Source: Rhodeus uyekii (Eukaryota; Chordata; Actinopteri; Cypriniformes; Acheilognathidae). Taken from it: DNA of 64,000 bases. The stretch covers positions 448,501 to 512,500 of the forward strand of contig JAWRVZ010000087.1 in assembly GCA_037043235.1 (NCBI GenBank). The letters are read 5' to 3'. The translations under genes and the position numbers were made by a program. Shown here one piece after another: positions 47,232 to 58,500 of the stretch (the first letter of the stretch is position 1; each line of letters begins with the position of its first letter). Under the pieces are notes generated by a model. It ran no database searches, had not been told where the DNA came from, and saw nothing but the letters and a program-made list of their open reading frames with translations.

Positions 47232-48460
47232 AGACAATTTGAGTTGATCCTTGCCTCCTTGTGTGTGCGTGAGTGTGTGAGAATATGAACTGAATATATT
47301 ATGCAAAATGTTGTGTGCGATGTTACATTAATTTCACCTACACATGCCTTCAGTATTCTTTCCACAAGGAAGCTATATGTAAAAGAAGAGCTAAGAGCTA
47401 TTCATCAGATGAACAACATTACCTTGGAATATTGTAGATAGATTTTTCAGGAAGACTAAAAATATATCTCTTGGCAATATTTATTCATTTTTAAACTTAG
47501 GGGTTGGAAACCTCTGAAACACAGAAGGGTATCAGTGTTACACAAGCAATGAGAGGTAAGTACTGTACTTGTTTTATATTGAATATTTATATGAAATCTA
47601 CCTCTTGGAGTGATTATTTTCCTCAATTAAAATAGCTTTATATTTCATGTTCTTAAGAACATGAGGACCATTAAATATTGACGATTTTGTGTGAATTAAC
47701 AATTGCTTTTCCTACTAAAATAAATTATGCAGTGAAGACAAATATTTGCTAGAACAGACAGATTAAAAGTGAAAGTGTAGCAGCTTCCGCCTATAAAAAG
47801 GTTTATCCTGTTTTTGAAAATAATGTCATGTTCAATCCTTAAAGTTTCATACACAAAAAGTAAGTGATTAAAACAGAAATGAATCGATTAATGAAATTAT
47901 TGATGTATTGTTGCTCTGGGGTTATGATGAGTGAGTTGATATTACACAATGATTACCATAAAGTTGCCAGCCCCTGTTTAAATCTAATATATTTATGTCC
48001 TTATAATAGTAGCGGGACAATGTCTCCTGTATTGCAAGAATGATTTGGTTAACCTCTGTCCACCACTTCATATATTTTTTTCAATTTTAATTTTATTTTT
48101 GAGTACAAAATGTTTGACAGTTATGTGTAAACATCAAAGGCTGTTGAATGTTTACAAAATATAGCGTAAATTATCATTGCAATTATTCCATTCTCTTAAG
48201 AGCAGAGATAACAGCTCACAGATCTGATCAAACGCAAAACTCCAGTCCTGACTATAGCAGAGCAGTATGACGTAGACAGCATTATGTAGAGCAGTATGAC
48301 ATAGAGCAGCATGACGACACATGGCCTTTTACAAATATTACAAACAGCCATTAGATGCATTTAATCATTTTTTTATTTAAATGCGTAATTTATAAGAATC
48401 GATAGATAATTTTAGCAGAAAGTCTGAGTTTTCTCATTTTTGTCTCTTCCAGAGGGGATC

Positions 48461-51393
48461 ATGAAGGCGTTTGGACTCTGCAGCATCCTTATTTTTTGTA
48501 CCTTGTGTTTTAGTGCAAGTGCAAATATAGAAGATTGTGGCGAACATTTCTGTGTTGATCATACAAACATGATAAACCATGACGCAACTAGCATGATAAA
48601 ACCTACTAAGGTAAAGACTATTTTATTACATCAATCACAGTGCTTGCTGGACAATTACATCCGTCTTCTCTCATTTTGTTCTGTGAAAATAGATCATTCA
48701 AACGTTCCATTTGTAAACGTCTTTGAGTTCATGATACTTTAGCTTATTGTAATGCAGTAATCCCTCGCCACTTCGCGGTTCAAGTTTCGTGGTGGTGTCA
48801 GTGCATTGCAGATTTTTTAAAATATTCATCGAAAAATAAAAGTTCAAAAATACCGCTATATCAGCAGCAGTATTGCGGAAAGCAGCGTTGTTTCATTGTG
48901 ATGCGAGAGAAACGGTTTCCCAGGATGCCAAACCAACAGAGAAACTCTCTCAGAGGCTTTGTACACACCCACGGCACTCAGACAAGACACGTGATTGGTT
49001 CCCGGCGCAAGATCGACCAATGAGAGCATGAGTGGAAGTATCCCGTGAGCTGATTGGCTGATCCTACTTTGTGGATTTTCACCTATCGCGGGGGGTTCTG
49101 GTCCACATTAACCGCGATAAACGAGGGATCATTGTAATAACTAAACAGCAACACTTTAAATAATAACTATACAGGAACACGTGAGTATTATAGAATTGAT
49201 CTACTCTAAACATGTTCATAATTAACATGATTAATGTATAATAGATAGTTAATGTTGAAGTGAAGAACATGATGACCAGAAAAAAGACAAGATGAGTTTT
49301 TATTCACAGAAGTAAAATCAAAGGCAGTAGGCTATGTCTAGTTTGCAAACAGCCTGTTGCTGTTTTAAAAGAGTACAATATCCGTCATCATTATGAAACA
49401 ATACATTCTGCAGCTTTCACAAAGTACTGTACAGCGGCGAGGCGCGAAAACAGCAGGCTCACGAGCTGCTTCCTGGACTTTGATCTGAACAGAGCGCGGT
49501 GCTACGTCCTTCATCATCAGTGATACGGTCTCTGTTTGGCAGTACAGTGATCAGTGTTGCCAGATTGGACTGACGATTTCCAGCCCAACTACAGCATAAA
49601 ATCTGCCCATTTAAGGAAACACCCGCCCAAGACCAAGTTTGTTAAGCTTGTTTTAATGGAATTTAATTATTCGACCGGAATTTTTATCGACCAGCCCAAT
49701 GCATTTTTTTCCGGTCGGACGTGACCAAAAGGAGCCCAATTGGGCGGGAACCCGCCAAATCTGGCAACACTGACAGTGATCCCTCGTTTATCGCGGTTAA
49801 TGTGGACCGGAACTATCGCGATAGGTGAAAATCCGCGATGTAGGATCAGCCAATCAGCTCACGGGATACATCCACTCGTGCTCTCATTGGTCGATCTCGC
49901 ACTGGGACCCAATCACGTGCTTGACTGAGTGCCCGTGGGCGTGTACAAAGCCTCTGAGAGAGTTTCTCTCTTTGTCTGGCCTCCTGGAAAACCGTTTCTC
50001 TCGCTTCACGATTAAACAATGCTGCTTTCCACAATATTGCTGCCGATATGGCGGTATTTTAGAATTTTTATTTTTTGATGAATATTTTTGAAAAATCCGC
50101 GATGCACTAAGGCCGCGAAACATGAACCACGTTGTGGCGAGGGATTACTGTACCTACATATGCGAGCAGACTTTTAGTCTGATGAACTTGAACAAGAGTA
50201 AACTAAGAAGCCAAATAACTGACTCTCACCTACATACTAAATTGTCTTTGTCTGTAAGTTAGCTACTGCCCAATCTTGAAAAACAGGACCAGAAAAATAA
50301 GGACCAGCTTCATATCTCTCATTAGGTCACTGACATTGCAACCATATAGTTTTATTATTGATTGTGTATTTGGCATTGAACTGTATTGTACATCATTAAA
50401 ATGCAAAGCTTTACAAATAAAACTGCATTAGTTAATCAGATTAAAGTTGTTTTATATTTATTTTAAGTATTATGAAATGAATAAACATATAGCAACTTTA
50501 ATGTAATAAAGTTTGATTTATGACGCAAAATGTACTTTTGGCCCACGGCTCTCAATCAAGTTTGATTTTCCTGAAGAGGGAATGAGATGCTGTGTCGTGT
50601 TGCCATACTTTCTGCATGTCTACGAGCGACTTAAGTTTATCCATAAGCTGACGCGTTGTTCTTCAGGGTATCCTTTATAGTTTTCTGATCGTGACGTCAC
50701 TCGCCGTGATGTGCCGCCACGCTATTGGACTAATTCTGACATGTCTGATCACATAAGCTCTTGTGAGCACTGTCATTTTGTGCAGGGAATTCAAATATAT
50801 ATCATATTTTAACCATTTCTACGAATCTAACTTTGTTTTACAGTCTGCCATCTGTTTTTAGTAGACCTTGCTATCAAAATGGTGCTGCCATGTTGTTTGG
50901 ACATGCGACACAATGGTTTTACCTTGGTATTTTTTAAGTTATAAAGACTATGATGTACTGTGGTACTATGGTGTAACTGTCATTCATCACATTGTTGAAA
51001 AATATTATTTCTTGCTGCTCTGTTTTAGTTTGATGAACACAAAAAGAAGGGGACAGCCATCTCTTCAAGGCCATTATGTGTTCCAGTGTTCAAGAGATTT
51101 CTTCACAAACTCCTTAATGAAGCTTCAAAATACGGCCTGGTGTGTGACCCTGTTTTCTCCAGGTAATTGAATCAATGTTACTCTGCACTGCTAAAGGTTT
51201 TACAACTTTGCTTTTTTTTAATCTTTAGCCTGATGATGTAAATCCAGTCATGCACTACATTGCTGAGGTGAAGCTGACCAAGCAATCGCTGGAGGAGTTC
51301 CAGAAACTACTGAATGAAGAGAACAACTGGTCCACTGGAGCAATGGATGATGGGCTTAGTTCAATTCTAGTACAAGTCAAACCATCACGTTAA
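48461..51393 (+). CDS. CLCC1-like copy B, truncated, predicted secreted
   Basis: Exons 48461-48610, 51029-51139 and 51229-51393 join in phase 0 to 141 aa. The first gives a signal peptide (MKAFGLCSILIFCTLCFSASA) and a diverged acidic start (CGEHFCVDHTNMINHD). The second and third match the lumenal domain of copies A and C (FDEHKKKGTAISS, PVMHYIAEVKLTKQSLEEF, LLNEENNWSTGAMDD). The last exon then diverges, losing the FKxHxxEAWKW block, and stops at 51391. No membrane exon follows before the solo LTR. The exon equal to 58811-58909 is deleted, leaving only its acceptor (50841-50843). Two gained cysteine positions near the start are not seen in the other copies. It is either a small secreted protein or a pseudogene. 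Confidence 0.5.
48765..49134 (-). mobile_element. Tigger-like MITE
   Basis: The ends cagtaatccctcgcc and cgagggatcattg are inverted copies. The body matches 49774-50150 in opposite orientation (for example 'gctgattggctgatcctac', 'ggctttgtacacaccca'). It lies in intron 1 of CLCC1-like copy B. Confidence 0.75.
49545..50150 (+). mobile_element. Tigger-like MITE with a hAT MITE nested in its left tip
   Basis: The element runs from CAGTGAT at 49545, is interrupted at 49552, resumes at 49774 (cagtgatccctcgtttatcgc) and ends gcgagggattactg at 50150. TA flanks both ends (49543-49544 and 50151-50152). It is the same family as 48765-49134 and 60999-61977. Confidence 0.8.
49552..49772. mobile_element. 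hAT MITE, 221 bp
   Basis: Inverted ends CAGTGTTGCCAGATT and AATCTGGCAACACTG are flanked by an exact 8-bp target duplication, ACAGTGAT (49544-49551 and 49773-49780). No coding capacity. Confidence 0.9.
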
Positions 51394-51675
51394 ACTTGAG
51401 CTTCTTTTACCATATTTTAGTGCTCCATCCAGAAGGAATTTCATTTCTATTAACAGACACAAACAAAACAAAAAACCACTTTGAATGACAAAAGTGATGA
51501 TTAAAATCTATTTTCATTTTTGTCAGCAAATAAAAACTAGATGAAAATGTTAGGGAGGGATATTTTGAGAAGTATTCCAGTCAGAACTGATGTCCTGTGT
51601 GTGAGGTGGATCTATATGTTGGCATGTGCTTGATGTATATGTCTAATAAAACATAAAAACATGTAAGTGTCTGTG

Positions 51676-52156
51676 TGTAACGGATGGTACTCACAGACAG
51701 AGATCCAATAGCGTGTCTTTAATAAGAATGGTCGTACATACAGATTGTCAGGACATACATAAATGATTATCCAGGCAAGGGTCGAAAAGGTAGGCGGACA
51801 GAATCAGAATCGTTGTACAGGCGGGGAAGTCAGGACAGGCAGATAACAATCGCGAGCGATAATCCAGGCACAGGTCGGGGCAGGCAGACAGAATCAAAAG
51901 GGGAAAGCAGCAGAAACGATAACGGGAGATCAGGCACAGGCATAAACGCTCAGAAATCTTAGCTATGCATAAACAAGACTTCGCCCTGAGCTCCTGAGTA
52001 ACCAGGTTTAAAAAGTCAATGTGAATGTGTAACAGCTGGGGTGGTGATAATCAGTCCAATGAACAGCATCATGGGAATTGTAGCGGTGTGTCAGTATATG
52101 TGTGAGAGCTCCCTCTGGTGGCCAGAGGGGGAAGCGTGGAGCTCGTAATCATAACA
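51676..52156 (-). mobile_element. Solo LTR, 481 bp, with 5-bp target duplication
   Basis: On the plus strand it begins TGTAACGG and ends CATAACA. It is flanked by CTGTG on both sides (51671-51675 and 52157-52161). The reversed polyadenylation-like motif lies at about 51719. No internal coding. It sits 0.3 kb beyond the stop of CLCC1-like copy B. Confidence 0.8.
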
Positions 52157-52374
52157 CTGTGAGAAAGAAAAGATCAAACATATGGATAAATCTGAAAAAG
52201 ATTTTTGCTTGTGCCTCTAACAAAGTCTTTTATTTTTTTGTTTCCAATGACAGAACATTTAATTTCACACGAGACTAGAGGTCGACTGCTGTTTAATATT
52301 GTCATAGTCCATTTCTGATTATTTAGATGATTTTTAAAATCAGTATATTGAATGAAAATATTCAGTTTAAAGAA

Positions 52375-52650
52375 TTCTGAACTATAATTGCTTTTCTGTA
52401 TTATATTAAAAAGCAGTTGATTAAATTGATGAATTGATTAAGATATTTGTGATTACAAATTTCAAATTAATGCTATTCTTTAGAATTCAGAATTCATCAA
52501 ATACTCCTAAATAAATATATTAAGGTTTCCACTAAAATATTAAGCAGCACAAGTGTTTTCAACACAGATATTAATAAGAAATCTTGAAGACTGGAGCAAT
52601 GATCTGGAGACTGGAGCAAAAATGAAGCGTTGATTAAAGAATAATTAAGC
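52375..52650 (+). mobile_element. Dispersed repeat fragment (same family as 24190-24555)
   Basis: Shares 'attaagcagcacaagtgttttcaacacagat' type blocks and 'gaagactggagcaatgat' with the family seen in wdr47. Diverged, no ends visible. Confidence 0.45.
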
Positions 52651-53309
52651 TAATTATATATATATATAATTTAAAAAAAGAAGCACATTTCTTCCATCCC
52701 ACTTTACTGATTAATACTGGTGAATAAACAGTTAGGCTTGCAAAGTAAGGCTATTAAACAATAACGAACACAAAAAACTAACCTGAACAGTTATAATAAT
52801 ATCATACCTGCAAATCCTTCCCAACTAACACACAACATACCAGTTATGTGATTTATTGTGTAACTACCCACTCTCTTCCTTCTGGCTAGGATGACCAAAC
52901 AAAACTCAGTATAATAAACTCAGAAAATAAATGAACTCATATCAGAAAAAAAGTGTTATTTATTAATACAAATCAACAAACAGAATCAACTTTAAAGAAC
53001 ATACAATGACAACAGTTCATTTCCCCTCAAAATATAGAAATAGTCAGCCAACCCTCCATAAACCCAAACACAATCCCAGGTTAATTACACAGAACAATCC
53101 AAAATAAACTACATAAATACCCCAAAATGGCAGACAAAAAGTGCAGCACAACCAAAATAAAATAAAAGAAACTATATATATATATATATAGTGTGAAGAA
53201 AACGGTTGGCAGACAATACATGGCTGGGAAGTTATATACAAAGAACAAAATATCAAAAACACACTGCTAGCCAGTCTCATTCACAACATCAACATCAGCT
53301 TGCGCTGTA

Positions 53310-54152
53310 GGGGAGCGCGGGGCACAAAGTAACGCGGGGTAAATAGTAACACAGACTTTTTAGATAGTTGCACGGTCTTAAATGTGACGTGCTAACGGGC
53401 TTTTCATCACACTGTTTGCATGCGTCTTCTGGCCATCTTTCGAGAAATTTCAGCGAAATTTGGATGAGAACCACAGGAAAAACTCTTTTGAAAGCATGAA
53501 AATATTTTTTGTTATAGTAGTTGTTTTTCGATTTTCAAAGAATGTGCGAAAGTATGTTAGTCTAATCTTATATTGTTATGATTACCATCTTCCTGGCTAA
53601 AAGATGGTACTATTTTGAAAGATGTGAAAAACACACAGTGGCTGCTAGCCGGTCCTGAAGTGACCACGACACCGCGGGGTTAGTTGTAAAACTAAGCCGC
53701 ATTGAATAGGCTGCATCAATAATCATATATTTTGCATTGTATTAACCTATTAAAACGTTTTTCATGTCATTACATTGTTCAAAGCATAACAATGTAATAA
53801 ATAAAATAAAATAAATATATTCCATTCATAAGTTATGCTTATAATCATTAAGACTCAACTTTTATTAAGAAATAAAAATAAGCCAATGAACACCCATTGG
53901 ATAACATGGTGTTACAACTAACCCGCTGTCTGTTACAACGAGCCCCGCACACGGGGTAAGAAGTCACATTTAACTCCTTGCGCTTTTGGTGACACTGCGC
54001 AGAAACTGTAGGTCCGACGAACATCAAACCAGTGCTCATTTCTAGGAGAGGCTTGTGTGTTGTTTGTATAAAAATATGGTTTGTCTAACCCTATTACTTT
54101 GTTCATTATTTGGCCAAAACCAAAAAGTGTTACGTTTGTCCCCGCGCTCCCC
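53310..54152. mobile_element. Non-autonomous DNA transposon, 843 bp, TA-flanked
   Basis: The ends ggggagcgcgggg and ccccgcgctcccc are inverted copies, flanked by TA (53308-53309 and 54153-54154). Internal phrases about 'gttacaactaacccgc' recur in both orientations. No transposase-like frame. Confidence 0.75.
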
Positions 54153-54154
54153 TA

Positions 54155-55550
54155 AGCAAAAAGCACATGGCCACTGGCTAGCTGAGGAAATATAACAAAC
54201 ACAAGAGGAACAGCAATCAACTAAACCTAATATAAAGACACAATTAAAAACACAGCAAAATAACTACAATATAGCTTCAATAAAACAATAAAAAGCACAA
54301 ATACTATATAAAACTCTCCACAATTACCTGGAGGATGATTTGATCCTTAGCCGCCCTCTACTCACAGGTAGTGACGTCATAGGCCACTGTCCAACACAAC
54401 TGTCGGGCTTGCACACATGCTTCAGACACCAGTCATTTTGAAGCGTTTCCATTTGAAAGTGAACTTTTTTAATTTATATATATTTTTTGCTACTTTCTCA
54501 CTTTGTATGTTTAGTTTAATTTGTTTTAAGTAAACCTCCATCACACATATTTATACTGAACATTCTTAGATTAAATCTAAATAATCAGATCTAAAGTTTG
54601 TTGATTGTTGTTGTTTGTTTGAGCTATCATCAATTTGTTTATAATTAAATACTTCTTTATAATTATAATTAAATTAAACTAATATTGATTGAGTGATGTT
54701 GACCAAGGCTCCATTGTTATTCAGTGAGAGTAATGTATTGTTTTGTTGCTATATTGTTTGGTTTGCTTGGTTTACATGTACTTTTATGATTATGCTTAGT
54801 AAAGTGCCTTGAGCATTGGCTAAAATCATTGTATAAAGCTTTTGCATTTATTTATAAAGGCTCAGATAAAATTTAAGAACCATATATCAAGCAAGTCCTC
54901 TCCCCTCCCTTTTCATTTTTCCACAATGACCTTTCCATGTTGATCATCGTAAATGCCATGAGTTATCATGTTATTATTATCATGATTTATCATAAACTCA
55001 TTTATAGTTAGACATATAACATCTAGCATAGATATTCTAACTACGGTGTGTTTTAGTATTTAGTTTTTACTGTTCTTTGCTGTCCACGATTTTTCAGCAG
55101 CATTCGTCAAGAATTAATGACAGATATAAAGCTGTCCACTTGAGGGCGATAAATAGCGTTACATTTCAGCTCTTGGCGTTACACTGAAGAAGAAATTCTT
55201 CAAGCCTGCATATAGATGTGATTATGTAGAAACCGTATTTGACATCTTGAACATTTCCGGATGTGTGTCTATACTTTGTACTCTATGTGGAAGACTATGA
55301 CAGCCCTCTTACAACATGTAAGGATATGTTTACTGCCTAGTGCGATCAGATTTTTCGTTTTTGTTTTTTATTTAGTCAGTTTGTAACTTTTAGGCGGCCG
55401 ATAGATGATTTAGGACGCATACATTTACGATAATGTAGGTTAAACAGGTGGTCTAGTGAACGTAGTAAACAAAGTGTTCAGGAAGTTGAATTTGAACTTT
55501 AATTTTTAAAGTCTTGAGTTTTCTCATTGTTCTCTGTTCCAGTGTGGATT
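54155..55550. other. Spacer upstream of CLCC1-like copy C
   Basis: AT-rich sequence with no recognised exon or clear repeat. A 5' non-coding exon and promoter of copy C should lie here (55090-55250 is a candidate) but cannot be fixed from sequence alone. The first coding exon acceptor is tctgttccag at 55533-55542. Confidence 0.4.
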
Positions 55551-58500
55551 ATGAAGGTGCCAAGCTGTTCGTCGTTTGGACTCTATAGTTTCCTTATTGT
55601 TTGTAGTGTGTTTATTAGTGCAAATGCAAACATCCACCAGGAAGATGATGATGATTCCTGGATCGATCCATATGACATGATCAACTACGACCCGACGACG
55701 AAGAGCATGAGAAAAACCACAGAGGTGAAAACTGAGTTTATTGACAGTGCTTGCATTTAAATCCAGCTTATTCGCTTCTAATTTTCAATAAATGAATCCT
55801 CAATCAAACTCTGAATTGTAAATATCACCCGTAAGGTGGGCTACATATAAAAAACAAACAAACGTTATAGTTTATTTAAAATTTAAAGGGATAGTTAGCC
55901 CAAAAATGAAAGTTGAGTCATTATTTGCCCAGTAGAGATCAATAAAATATGTTCTAAGAATATTTTAACATTCTAACTTTCGCTTTAAAAAATCGTGACC
56001 ATATATGACACACTAAGAGCCCCGAGCTTTATGTTTCAGTATCCAGTTATAGTGTGCAAGCGCGTGGCACACGAGTCAGCTGAATGTCGCCACAATAAAG
56101 CATTAATAGTTGCTTTACACACAGTTGGATTATATTTTATTATATAAATCATAAAAACTTCATCAATATTGCTCATGGTATTACAGGGGCGAAGCCCTCT
56201 CAGGGGGGACGACACTTCTGTAGGAGAAATTGTCAAAATCATCAGGCAACAACATTAGGCTAGAAACTGTCTATAGCAACTCTATTAGAAAAGCAGAATT
56301 TGACTTGGGGCCGTCGTCCTCTGCCGTCGCCTCGATCCCCAGTCCATTTTGACTTTGTCTCCTTCGGAATTGACAAGGATGAGGATTCCATGTCCCTTTC
56401 AGCGTCTGAGAAAGACTGGGCACCGTAGGAGCCTGAGCGTCCCGACGTAGAAGGCCATTTGCACCTCCAGGAGCTTGCAGGATGATCCCACCAGGAGTAA
56501 GCTGGACTCTTGGTAGTTCCAGACGGGCCGGCACAAGGCTGTGTCTAGAAGGAAGTGTCTAAATTTTTCCCCAACATGCATGATCATGTGCTGAAGACAT
56601 GGTCACCCCAGTCAGCGTGCGTTCATGCGTCAACACAGGCCATCTTCTCCCATGTGCGCTTGCTCCCCGTCGAGGAGATTGTCACGGCACACTTGTGCCC
56701 TTCCTTGACCTCGCTCCGCGGGGATCTCAGTCTGCTACCGCTAGCAAAAAGCTGTACGATTTTCCTCTGGTTTTTTGGAAAATATGGAAAGAGAGAGCGT
56801 TGGTAATTCTCGTCACCCCGAATTGGCTGAACAAATCTTGGTTCCCAGACTTGAGTGTTGCTGGTTTTTGGTATGCAAATTTTGGTGTACCTCAACTAGT
56901 GATCTCATTGGTTTTGGTACACTTGTCGGTTGTGACCGCCCCTTGCAGCGTCGCCATTGGTTGCGTTGTATGACCCTTTGCTGTGAAGAGAGTATTTTTA
57001 CCCAGTTTCTTCAGTTTCTATCTGTACCCCTCTCACGGCGGGATTGAACACTGTTCCCCCACTGTAGCTACACAATGTTGAGTTAGCTCTCTTGATAGGG
57101 AACGTCTCTGGTTACTCTTATAAACTCTGTTACCTGAGAGATGGGAACAAGACACTGTGTAAGCTGGTGTGCTCGCCACTTTACTAGCTTTGCAGAATTC
57201 AGTCTTGATTCTGATGTAATTGTCGCTCCTCTGCTCTTTATACTGGAAGTGGTTTTAGGAGGCCAGCAGGGGGTGCTCACCCTGCGGTCTGTGTGGGTCC
57301 TAATGCCCCAGTATAGTGACGGGGAAACTGTACTGCAACAAGCACCGTCTTTCGGATGAGACATTAAACCGAGGTCCTGACTCTCTGTGTTCATTAAAAA
57401 TCCCAGGATGTCTTTCGCAAGAGTAGGGGTGTAACCCCGGCATCCTGGCCAAATCTGCCCATTGGCCTTGGTCCATCATGGCCTCCTAATCCCCCCAACC
57501 CCCCCATACTCTAATTGGCTTCATCGCTCTGTCTCCTCTCCATCAATAAGCTGGTGTGTGGTGAGCGTTCTGGTGCAATATGGCTGCCATCACATCATCC
57601 AGGTGGATGCTGCACATTGGTGGTGGTTGAGGAGATTCCCCCCTACTATGTAAAGCGCTTTGAGCTCTGGAAAAGGGCTATATAAATGTAACGTATCTTC
57701 TTCTTCTTCTACTGCCTGTGTCAGGTAGCGTTGCATTTCGTGAGAATTGGCCAGTTGATTCACTGGAGTTATCCTATAAGGTTTCAGGAATTCTTAAGTC
57801 TCATTCCCATCTCTCAAGAACACAAAGTTACAAGAGTAACTGGAGACATTTTGCATTTAATTTGACCTTTTTGAAAACATTATCAGATTGATACTTTTGA
57901 ATGTTCTGAAACAAGTACCGGTACATTTAAAAAGTCTTTGGCGAATGAGAAAACATTTTTGTGCTAACGTTTTGAGAATATTATTAAATTCAAGAGTGGA
58001 TGTTCTATTAATGTTATTGTAACGTTTGTTCGTAACTTTGAGAGAACCTTGCCAAAAAGTTAGCTAAAGTTCTGAGAACATTCCTTGTTGAAGAAAATGC
58101 AACAAAGCTATTCCCCATGCTTGTACTACTTGTGTATGAAATGTTCGAAACTTTGTATTGTAAGCACTCTTATGTATCTTCAGGACAAATTGCTTTCTGT
58201 ACGCCTCAAATTATAAATCGCTTTGGATAAAAGCGTCTGCTAAATGAATAAATGTAAATGTTGTTCTAATGACCTTTTTCAAACCAAAGAAAGAAAATAA
58301 ATTCAACAAATGTCATACTTGTGTTCAAATAATGACAGTGGATAGAGACCAGCTTATTTGCTTTTTAAAAAGATGCAAAAGTATTACAAAAGGATTTATT
58401 ACAGAAGTATTAAGAAGGTATAAGTATTACAACTCATGCTGTATTTCCCACATGCTCAGGGCAAATTATAGGTTTTGATGGGAAAAACAAACCGAAATGG

